From: Candidatus Sumerlaeota bacterium
GTDB taxonomy: Bacteria > Sumerlaeota > Sumerlaeia > UBA8349
DNA: 5,159 bases
Direction: 5' to 3'
NCBI GenBank assembly: GCA_003501375.1
Contig: DNPO01000227.1
Span: 1 to 5,159 of the forward strand
In this document: positions 1 through 4,975 of the stretch, piece after piece
Layout: every line of letters starts with the position of its first letter
Position numbering within the stretch: the first letter of the stretch is position 1
Made by a program: the position numbers and the translations under genes
Notes under the pieces: model-generated
Databases searched by the model: none
What the model was told of the DNA's origin: nothing
Seen by the model: the letters and a program-made list of their open reading frames with translations, nothing else

Positions 1-6
1 AAGGAG
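1..6 (+). promoter_or_regulatory. Ribosome binding site of the LolA/pseudopilin gene
   Basis: AAGGAG, a full Shine-Dalgarno core, lies 9 nt before the ATG at 16 and fixes that start. Nothing upstream is in the window, so the promoter and any operon partner are not visible. Confidence 0.8.
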
Positions 7-15
7 ACGCGCATC

Positions 16-1191
16 ATGAACAAATGGCAGCGGTTCGGACTGGCAGTAGTTTGGAGCATCGGCATGGTTTTCGGCGGGCAGGCAATGGCGCCTGCAGCGG
101 ATGGCCCAGGATCGGATTATCTTGGTATTTCGATTGCACAAATTACCGATCCCGTTGCGCAGGCGGCTGCGACCGAGATTCAACAAAAACAGGCCAAGGT
201 GCAGGATTATCAATGTGTGTTGAATACCACCCATACTCTTGCACAGGGGGAAATCACGGTTTCCCAGGGAACGGAAATGTTTAAACGCCCTACTTATGTT
301 CGCTGGGAACAAAAAACCGTGCAATCCACTTTGACTGAGTCTCTGGGAAGTGTAGCACTGAGGGTCAACGATGGGAAAACCCTGTGGTTGCAGGACACGA
401 TAAAATTGCCTTCGGATCGCGTGGCAAAAAAACAGACGAGCAAACTTGACTATCCGCGTTTAAAAAACGTTGACCCTCCGACAGGACATTTGCTGTCCCC
501 CTTTCCTATCATGACCAACACTTGCAAACTCATTTTGTTACGCGAGGACAAGGAGGTATGGCTATTTTCCGACGGACGCTCTGAAATAACCGTGGGAAAA
601 AATGATGGCTTATTACGTGCACTAACACAGACGCACAACGGAAAGGTTACGGTGTGTGAGACATTTTCCGATATAAAGGTGAACGCTGGGATTGCGCAGG
701 GTACATTTGTTTTTACTCCACTGCCCGGTGAGGTTGTCAAGGATGTGACTGATTCTAGCCTTGGCGCGCCCAGCACGGCAGGAACACAATCTGTCCCTGC
801 ATCTGCCACTCCGAACGCGGTAGCAGAAACGATTGATCCACCACAAACGAAGAAATTTGTTGAACAGTCTCTTGCAAAGGTAAAGGCAGATATGCGCACA
901 TTGTCTGTTGCTCTGGAGGCCTATACCATAGACTGGAACAAGTGTCCGCCCTCTCTCATTCCATCGCTTACTACGCCCGTTGCATATGTTACGGAAGTGC
1001 CTATTGATCCTTTTACGGTGGAGAAAAAACGGCCCTACAATTATCGCACAGTCGATCCAAAAAATTGGGAACTTTGGAGCATTGGTCCGGACGGGAAGGA
1101 TGACCAGGGCGGCATTTGGTACGATCCCGCGAAGGGGTTTGTCTCGCCGGGCGATATTGTGCGGACGAACAAGGGGCAGTTGACGCCATAA
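16..1191 (+). CDS. Exported LolA-like protein fused to a GspG-type pseudopilin domain
   Basis: 391 residues. An N-terminal signal peptide (basic start, hydrophobic core about 7-21, AMAPAA near 23-28) predicts export. Residues about 45-243 look like a LolA-type fold: a helix with QAKVQDYQC near 59-67, then strands with FKRPTYVRWE (89-98), VNDGKTLWL (117-125), WLFSDGRSEITV (182-193), and the family-like ending INV..I..G.F.FTP.PGE..KD (about 220-243). LolA-like proteins bind lipids or lipoproteins in the periplasm. A Pro/Ala/Thr linker (about 245-278) leads to residues 283-376, which resemble the globular part of a type II secretion major pseudopilin: ADMRTLSVALEAY, VPIDPF, and WSIGPDGKDDQGG, the last matching the acidic, Ca-binding-type loop. 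The methylated N-terminal pilin helix (GFTLIE-type) is absent, so it should not be a normal pilus subunit. The two domain calls come from sequence pattern; the joint function is unknown. The gene converges on the reductase, with palindrome 1 between them. Confidence 0.75.
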   Translation: MNKWQRFGLAVVWSIGMVFGGQAMAPAADGPGSDYLGISIAQITDPVAQAAATEIQQKQAKVQDYQCVLNTTHTLAQGEITVSQGTEMFKRPTYVRWEQKTVQSTLTESLGSVALRVNDGKTLWLQDTIKLPSDRVAKKQTSKLDYPRLKNVDPPTGHLLSPFPIMTNTCKLILLREDKEVWLFSDGRSEITVGKNDGLLRALTQTHNGKVTVCETFSDIKVNAGIAQGTFVFTPLPGEVVKDVTDSSLGAPSTAGTQSVPASATPNAVAETIDPPQTKKFVEQSLAKVKADMRTLSVALEAYTIDWNKCPPSLIPSLTTPVAYVTEVPIDPFTVEKKRPYNYRTVDPKNWELWSIGPDGKDDQGGIWYDPAKGFVSPGDIVRTNKGQLTP

Positions 1192-1205
1192 AAAACGTCA
1201 AAAAA

Positions 1206-1280
1206 TTAACCACGAAAAACACGAACCACACGAAAACTCTATTGTGCAGTTTTCGTGTGGTTCGTGTTTTTCGTGGTCAA
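1206..1280. repeat. Palindromic CACGAA repeat, copy 1 (likely bidirectional terminator)
   Basis: Two 33-nt arms, 1206-1238 and 1248-1280, are complementary except for one mismatch (A at 1208 opposite C at 1278) and enclose a 9-nt loop (CTATTGTGC). The left arm contains CACGAA at 1211, 1220 and 1229, exactly 9 nt apart. The element sits between two convergent genes, 14 nt after one stop and 21 nt before the other. Reading the minus strand, the stem is followed by TTTTTT (A6 at 1200-1205 on the plus strand), so it is a plausible intrinsic terminator for the reductase. The plus direction lacks an external T-tract. Confidence 0.9.
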
Positions 1281-1301
1281 TGGCTTTATATGTTGCGTTG
1301 T

Positions 1302-2342
1302 TTACGCCGGCGTAATCTCGCCGCTCTCATCCCACAACGCGTGCCAGTCCTGCCCGTCTTTCCACAGGAACACGTGGCCTTTGATCAGGCGATTATTTTT
1401 ATCGATTCCTGCGATCGCAGCCATCTCTTCCGGGGTAAGCGGGTTCTCCACCGTGGCCTTGAGATTGGCCAAGTAGTTCCTGCGCGTAACAGAGAAGGGA
1501 ATTGGTGCTTGACCGCGCTGCACAGCCCATTTTACGCAAACCACCGCCGGGTGTACACCCAGGCGCTCAGCGATCTTCACAATCACCGGGTCTTCAATAT
1601 CTACCGTGTCGTCCGGCGTGCGGTCACGCTCGGGACGCGCAGGGGAGCCAATCGGGCAATAACCAATCGGTGCGATACCGTTGTCGAGGCAATATTGGAA
1701 CAACTCCGGTTGCTGGAAGTGCGGATGCAGTTCCATTTCGTTGACCGCCGGTTTGATCTTTGCATCGCGCAGCAGTAGTTTCAACTTGGGAATTGTCATA
1801 TTTGACGTCCCGATGTGGCGGACAAGACCAGCGTCTACCAGACTCTCGAGTTGTCGCCAGATCTTCATGAAGTTTTCGTGAATGTAAGGTTTGGCGTCTG
1901 GACTGCGCGAATCCACCGAGCACCCCTTCGGGTGGAAATTCGGGAACGGCCAATGCACCAGATACAGATCGAGGTAGTCCAGTTGCAAGTCGGCCAGCGA
2001 TTGTTTAAACGACGGGACTACATCCGCTTCGTTGTGTTTGTCGTTCCAGAGTTTGGACGTAACGAACATATCCTCGCGTTTAACGCCGCCTTTCAGAATT
2101 TCCTGAAAGGATGCGCCCACTTCCTTCTCGTTACCGTAGACCGATGCGCAGTCAAAATGGCGGTACCCGACAGACGCCGCACCTTTGACCGCCTCAGCAA
2201 TTTGCTGAGAAGTAATGTGGTCGGAGCCGAAAGTGCCTAGTCCAATGGCGGGCATTTTGGCACCGGTGTACAGGATGCGTTGCGGGATGCTTTGGGGATC
2301 AACACCGTCCGGTGCAAAACAAAAATCAATTCTTTCCGTCAT
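1302..2342 (-). CDS. Aldo/keto reductase
   Basis: 346 residues; a cytosolic (beta/alpha)8 NAD(P)H-dependent oxidoreductase that should reduce aldehydes or ketones to alcohols. The catalytic tetrad is complete: Asp64 and Tyr69 in HFDCASVYGNE, Lys97 in TSKLW, His130 in LVHWP. Other family marks are MPAIGLGTFG (30-39), IGTSN (177-181), NEMELHP (201-207, where most members have NQ) and GYCPIGSPA (227-235). The cofactor segment reads PIPFSVTRRNYLAN (280-293). By alignment to the aldose reductase motif IPKSVTPERIAEN, Phe283 stands where Lys262 contacts the NADPH 2'-phosphate and Asn289 where Arg268 does, while Ser284 and the final Asn293 are kept; this hints at NADH use or another binding mode. About 20 extra residues precede the first strand. 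The ATG is supported by AAGGAG 7 nt upstream. The substrate cannot be told from sequence. The gene is divergent from the EIIA-CBS gene and has its own promoter. Confidence 0.95.
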   Translation of the reverse strand: MTERIDFCFAPDGVDPQSIPQRILYTGAKMPAIGLGTFGSDHITSQQIAEAVKGAASVGYRHFDCASVYGNEKEVGASFQEILKGGVKREDMFVTSKLWNDKHNEADVVPSFKQSLADLQLDYLDLYLVHWPFPNFHPKGCSVDSRSPDAKPYIHENFMKIWRQLESLVDAGLVRHIGTSNMTIPKLKLLLRDAKIKPAVNEMELHPHFQQPELFQYCLDNGIAPIGYCPIGSPARPERDRTPDDTVDIEDPVIVKIAERLGVHPAVVCVKWAVQRGQAPIPFSVTRRNYLANLKATVENPLTPEEMAAIAGIDKNNRLIKGHVFLWKDGQDWHALWDESGEITPA

Positions 2343-2349
2343 GAAAACT

Positions 2350-2355
2350 CTCCTT
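2350..2355 (-). promoter_or_regulatory. Ribosome binding site of the aldo/keto reductase
   Basis: The minus strand reads AAGGAG, 7 nt before the ATG at 2342. It supports the chosen start over internal methionines such as Met30. Confidence 0.8.
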
Positions 2356-2402
2356 AAGAAGGGGTAAGTACCGTTATCGTTAACCTGCGTAGGCTTAAAA
2401 CA

Positions 2403-2425
2403 AGGCGTTCCATAGAGAAACGCCT
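2403..2425 (-). promoter_or_regulatory. Leader hairpin in the reductase 5' UTR
   Basis: AGGCGTT (2403-2409) and AACGCCT (2419-2425) form a 7-bp inverted repeat with a 9-nt loop. It lies in the predicted leader of the reductase. On the minus strand the stem is followed by TGTTTT, so it could be an attenuator-like stem or, as DNA, a dimeric regulator site. The word GGAACGCCT recurs on the plus strand at 2507-2515. Role unproven. Confidence 0.3.
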
Positions 2426-2445
2426 CGCATCACATACTGCGTGAT

Positions 2446-2474
2446 AGCGTAGAGGAATTGTGGTTTTCTGTCAA
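2446..2474 (-). promoter_or_regulatory. Sigma70-type promoter of the aldo/keto reductase
   Basis: On the minus strand TTGACA (2469-2474) is separated by 17 nt from TACGCT (2446-2451). The -35 is a perfect consensus; the -10 keeps the three most important positions (T, A, final T). The start of transcription would be near 2439, giving a leader of about 97 nt that carries the 2403-2425 hairpin. Confidence 0.5.
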
Positions 2475-2515
2475 TTAAAATGCAAGTTTTTGCAATCCAG
2501 TAAAGGGAACGCCTC

Positions 2516-2582
2516 TTGCATTTGCCCCGTCGTTTTTTATTACGGTATTCCCCGTGATTTTCCGGCACAATCGTGTTATACA
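2516..2582 (+). promoter_or_regulatory. Candidate promoter region of the EIIA-CBS gene
   Basis: Two alternatives are visible. TTGCAT (2516-2521) lies 17 nt before TATTAC (2539-2544). Closer to the gene, TGTTATACA (2574-2582) is an extended -10 form, TG-N-TATACA, set in the small palindrome GTGTTATACAC (2573-2583) about 46 nt before the GTG start. Neither is as good as the other two promoters in the window. Confidence 0.3.
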
Positions 2583-2616
2583 CTCAACGAAAGGCTTGGC
2601 TTGCCCAATCCACTTC

Positions 2617-2621
2617 AGGAG
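2617..2621 (+). promoter_or_regulatory. Ribosome binding site that decides a GTG start
   Basis: AGGAG lies 7 nt before GTG at 2629. An in-frame ATG at 2554 has no such site and would add 25 residues that do not fit the EIIA family, so GTG is preferred. Confidence 0.75.
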
Positions 2622-2628
2622 ACGCCCC

Positions 2629-3534
2629 GTGAAATTAGCCGCGCTGTATAACGAACAAAATGTTCTGATCCATCTTGACGCGCCCGATATGGACGAAGCG
2701 ATCCATCAACTGATCGCCGCGATCGCCGATCAGTTGGGCCGCCTTACCCCCGAAGCCGTTGCTGAAATCCTCATCCGCACCGAGGAAGAACTCCCGGTGG
2801 GCATGGGCCACGGCGTACGCGTGCCGCATGCGCGCCTGGGCGGCATTACCCGTCTGATCACAGCCATTGGCACCTCGCAAGAAGGCATCCCGGTCACGCC
2901 CGGTTCCGAGGAGCGCGCTCACCTGATTTTCTTGGTGCTGACGCCCAAGACACAAAGTACGCTAATGCTGCAAACGATGGCATCGATTGCGCGCTTGGTC
3001 TCTAACGAAGACAACCGACGGGCGCTCATCACCACCCGCTCGCCGCAGAAAATTATCCACACCATTGAGGAAACCGGGATTGAGGTGAAGAAGGCGATTG
3101 TTGCGGCAGACCTGATTACTCCGTATGAATTTAACGCCAACCCGGATATGACCTTGCGCCAAGTGGTGCAGGTGATGGTGAACTGCCGCGAAGAAGGCTT
3201 GCCGGTAATTGATGCGGATGGCGATTTTTTGGGCGACCTGTCCACGCGTATGGTAATCGAGGTGGGCTTGCCCAAGTATATGAACCTGATCAGCAACCCG
3301 AATATTTTGACAGAGTTTGAGCCGTTCGAAGCGTTTTACAAAAAGGAAGACAGCGTAAAGGCAAGTGAGATCATGAACTCCAACGTGTTGCGTTTGCCTC
3401 CGGAAACGCCGGTGGAGATCGTGGCGCACGAGATGCTGGCGAAGCGGTGCGAACGCGCCTATATTGTGGAAGATAAAAAATTGCTCGGAATTGTGTACCG
3501 CAAGGACATTGTGCGGAAGGTGCTGAATCTGTAA
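2629..3534 (+). CDS. PtsN-like EIIA domain fused to a CBS domain pair
   Basis: 301 residues from the GTG start. Residues about 2-150 form a PTS EIIA type 2 (fructose/mannitol/PtsN) domain: the phosphorylatable His67 sits in GHGVRVPHARL (60-70), aligned with E. coli PtsN GNGIAIPHGK, followed by HLIFLVLTPKTQ (98-109) and MASIARLVSN (117-126). The second active-site His of many members (PtsN TKTHLHTL) is replaced by Leu114. Residues about 158-301 form two CBS motifs: LITPYEFNANPDMTLRQVV...GLPVIDADGDFLGDLS (162-205) and IMNSNVLRLPPETPVEIV...RAYIVEDKKLLGIVYRKDI (248-294). CBS pairs usually bind adenosine nucleotides, so this is probably a cytosolic regulator joining phosphorelay and energy sensing, rather than a sugar transporter component. 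Residues 214-246 are a longer insert between the CBS halves. No permease, EI, HPr or antiporter gene is adjacent. A strong terminator follows the gene. Confidence 0.88.
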   Translation: MKLAALYNEQNVLIHLDAPDMDEAIHQLIAAIADQLGRLTPEAVAEILIRTEEELPVGMGHGVRVPHARLGGITRLITAIGTSQEGIPVTPGSEERAHLIFLVLTPKTQSTLMLQTMASIARLVSNEDNRRALITTRSPQKIIHTIEETGIEVKKAIVAADLITPYEFNANPDMTLRQVVQVMVNCREEGLPVIDADGDFLGDLSTRMVIEVGLPKYMNLISNPNILTEFEPFEAFYKKEDSVKASEIMNSNVLRLPPETPVEIVAHEMLAKRCERAYIVEDKKLLGIVYRKDIVRKVLNL

Positions 3535-3549
3535 AAAACAGGGAGTGCC

Positions 3550-3572
3550 AAACCGCCAAGAGCGCAGAGAAC
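3550..3572 (+). repeat. Short CCAAG/GCGCAGAG-type intergenic repeat
   Basis: AAACCGCCAAGAGCGCAGAG followed by AAC, placed 15 nt after the EIIA-CBS stop. It has the same make-up (C-C-R-C-N-AAG units, then AGCGC, then RAGAA) as the repeat at 4998-5029 read on the minus strand. Similar words recur between genes in many environmental genomes, by my recollection; only one copy of this exact form is in the window. Confidence 0.45.
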
Positions 3573-3591
3573 TTCAAACCCAACACCTTAT

Positions 3592-3655
3592 TTAACCACG
3601 AAAACCACGAACCACACGAAAACTTCTGTTTGTAGTTTTCGTGTGGTTCGTGGTT
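3592..3655. repeat. Palindromic CACGAA repeat, copy 2 (asymmetric)
   Basis: The left arm (3592-3624) has three CACGAA units at 3597, 3606 and 3615. The right arm (3634-3655, or to 3657 with its TTAA end) has only two. Pairing is perfect over 22 bp, 3603-3624 with 3634-3655, and the unpaired left part is one 9-nt unit plus the end. The 9-nt loop TCTGTTTGT is identical to that of copy 3. Here the element lies between two genes in the same direction. Confidence 0.9.
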
Positions 3656-3664
3656 AATTTTTTT
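3603..3664 (+). terminator. Intrinsic terminator of the EIIA-CBS gene
   Basis: The 22-bp perfect stem of palindrome copy 2 is followed after AA by seven T (3658-3664). This should stop transcription from the EIIA-CBS gene and insulate the downstream gene, which has its own promoter right after. Confidence 0.7.
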
Positions 3665-3677
3665 GTTTGCGGGTCCA

Positions 3678-3706
3678 TTGACAACGCCCCTCGAGCGTGC
3701 GATATT
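3678..3706 (+). promoter_or_regulatory. Sigma70-type promoter of the secreted protein gene
   Basis: TTGACA (3678-3683), a 17-nt spacer, then GATATT (3701-3706), which matches the -10 consensus at four of six positions. It lies 14 nt after the terminator T-tract and predicts a leader of about 47 nt before the ATG at 3760. Confidence 0.6.
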
Positions 3707-3746
3707 CCCTCACGTATTTTTGGTAACCGCACGGGAAATAATCATT

Positions 3747-3753
3747 GGAGGAG
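3747..3753 (+). promoter_or_regulatory. Ribosome binding site of the secreted protein gene
   Basis: GGAGGAG lies 6 nt before the ATG at 3760. It overlaps an in-frame TTG at 3745, which is therefore not the start. Confidence 0.85.
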
Positions 3754-3759
3754 CGCTTC

Positions 3760-4890
3760 ATGAAAAATTTACTTTTGGTGCTGTTGGCTTGCTGCGGGTT
3801 TAACATCGCGGCCTCTGCGCAGACGCTGGACAATTTTTCGCCCTCTACCGTAACCTTCAGCATCATTGAAAATAGTTATGCCGAGCAAAATAAAATACCG
3901 ACGAGTCTTGAGTATTCCTTTCTGATAACGGAAAAGAATTACGAAACCGGCAAGGAAACCATGTCGCGGGGAAAAAGGATCAACCAAGGCAAAAAGGAAT
4001 TTGTAGTCTGCCGGATGGAAGATTTATCCCCGGATAAACCTCCGACGATCTATATGTATGGGCGGAAACTCACGCGGCAGACCGATTATTTTCGCTACAA
4101 TGGAAAAAACAGCAGCGACTGGATTGCGGGGACTTTAAGCGGGTATATGCTAAACGAACGTCATCTGTTTGGGCTTTACGATCGGGAGGTTGCAGAGGCG
4201 GCTCAATTTAATCTTTTCCCTGCCTGCAAACTTCCAGACGCGTCTGATCCGTATGATACCCTTGGCACTCCAAGCCTGTGGGTATATAAAAAAGCGTTCG
4301 AAGAACAAACCAAAAAGTCGCAGACAAAACCCTACAGTATTCAACAAACAAAATTGGCCGCAAAAAATGTGCTGGTTGTTTGCTTTCCTCACGTATTTTG
4401 TTATCTATCGCCTGAATACGATTACAAACCGGTACAACTTGATTATTACTCGGGAGCCTTAAGTCGGAGAATGATTATCGAACAGCAGAGACTTCCCGGA
4501 GGATTTGTTTTCCCAAAGGCCATCCAGATTCTTGAGTATAAAAAGGATATGGCATGGATGCAGGCAGCCAAAGATTACAAAGAAGCGAGGGAAAGAGCCG
4601 GCAAAAACATGCAAGACCTGGAAAACATGTTTGGTTTTTACAATCGCGGCCCAAAAACATCTCTCAAAAAAGAGACCTACATCACCATTTTAAAAGCGTC
4701 GATTAATCAGCCAGTTGACCCGAAAATATTTGACCCACAATTTCCAAAAGGAACGCAGGTGCTTGACAACATGGATACGGGGGACGCTGGCAAGTCCAAT
4801 GCTAAAGACGCCCATGTGGTTGGTGATTCGGATACCTTGCTAAATGCTGAATTAGACAACTCACCCAATCCGAAAATTTTGGAAGAGTAA
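3760..4890 (+). CDS. Exported protein of unknown function
   Basis: 376 residues from ATG. The N-terminus is a signal peptide: MKNLLLVLLACCGF, then IAASA with a predicted cut after Ala20 (ASA-Q). I do not recognise the family. The mature part is rich in Tyr, Lys and Asn. Visible segments: a mostly beta-looking first half (SLEYSFLITEKNYETGK, 49-64; FVVCRMEDL, 81-89; PPTIYMYGRKL, 94-104), CYLSPEYDYKPVQLDYYSG (214-232), VFPKAIQILEY (250-260), a charged likely helix KDYKEARERAGKNMQDLEN (271-289), and IFDPQFPKGTQVLDNM (323-338). The order 'value/interpretable surface, then FP..I.ILEY, then F...FP.GT.V.D' resembles secreted LolA-like or DUF-type proteins of PVC bacteria; this is a weak pattern match. 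The acidic tail (339-376) looks disordered. Base composition appears more AT-rich than the EIIA-CBS gene. It probably acts in the periplasm or outside the cell. Confidence 0.8.
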   Translation: MKNLLLVLLACCGFNIAASAQTLDNFSPSTVTFSIIENSYAEQNKIPTSLEYSFLITEKNYETGKETMSRGKRINQGKKEFVVCRMEDLSPDKPPTIYMYGRKLTRQTDYFRYNGKNSSDWIAGTLSGYMLNERHLFGLYDREVAEAAQFNLFPACKLPDASDPYDTLGTPSLWVYKKAFEEQTKKSQTKPYSIQQTKLAAKNVLVVCFPHVFCYLSPEYDYKPVQLDYYSGALSRRMIIEQQRLPGGFVFPKAIQILEYKKDMAWMQAAKDYKEARERAGKNMQDLENMFGFYNRGPKTSLKKETYITILKASINQPVDPKIFDPQFPKGTQVLDNMDTGDAGKSNAKDAHVVGDSDTLLNAELDNSPNPKILEE

Positions 4891-4900
4891 CCCCAAAAAT

Positions 4901-4975
4901 TTAACCACGAAAAACACGAACCACACGAAAACTTCTGTTTGTAGATTTCGTGTGGTTCGTGTTTTTCGTGGTTAA
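4901..4975. repeat. Palindromic CACGAA repeat, copy 3
   Basis: Arms 4901-4933 and 4943-4975 (33 nt each) pair with one mismatch (A at 4930 opposite A at 4945 region: right arm AGATTTCG instead of AGTTTTCG) and enclose the loop TCTGTTTGT, identical to copy 2. The left arm is identical to that of copy 1. It lies 10 nt after the secreted protein stop and overlaps the end of the converging minus-strand CDS. On the minus strand it is followed by TTTTT (A5 at 4895-4899), so it may terminate that gene. Confidence 0.9.

Noticed and set aside
1116..1778. 220-codon plus-strand open frame crossing palindrome 1 and the 3' half of the reductase
   Set aside because: It is antisense to the aldo/keto reductase, whose motifs and start are clear. 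Its TTKNTNHTK stretch is just the translated palindrome, a common source of false proteins.
2395..2583. 62-codon minus-strand open frame in the divergent intergenic region
   Set aside because: No convincing ribosome site or protein character; it covers the reductase promoter and leader.
2554..2628. ATG at 2554 as the start of the EIIA-CBS protein
   Set aside because: No Shine-Dalgarno before it, the extra 25 residues do not resemble EIIA proteins, and GTG at 2629 has AGGAG at ideal spacing.
3745..3759. TTG at 3745 as the start of the secreted protein
   Set aside because: It overlaps the GGAGGAG site and would place MEERF before the signal peptide. ATG at 3760 is clearly better.
3781..3795. 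Possible lipobox LLAC (residues 8-11) in the secreted protein
   Set aside because: The hydrophobic stretch before the Cys would be only about seven residues, and a standard ASA-Q cleavage site follows at a normal distance. A lipoprotein is less likely.
1206..4975. CRISPR array
   Set aside because: The repeats are palindromes over a kilobase apart with genes between, not regularly spaced direct repeats with spacers.
1206..4975. Insertion sequences or MITEs with TTAA target duplications
   Set aside because: TTAA is at both ends of the palindromes but is part of the inverted arms, so no separate target duplication can be shown. There is no transposase in the window.
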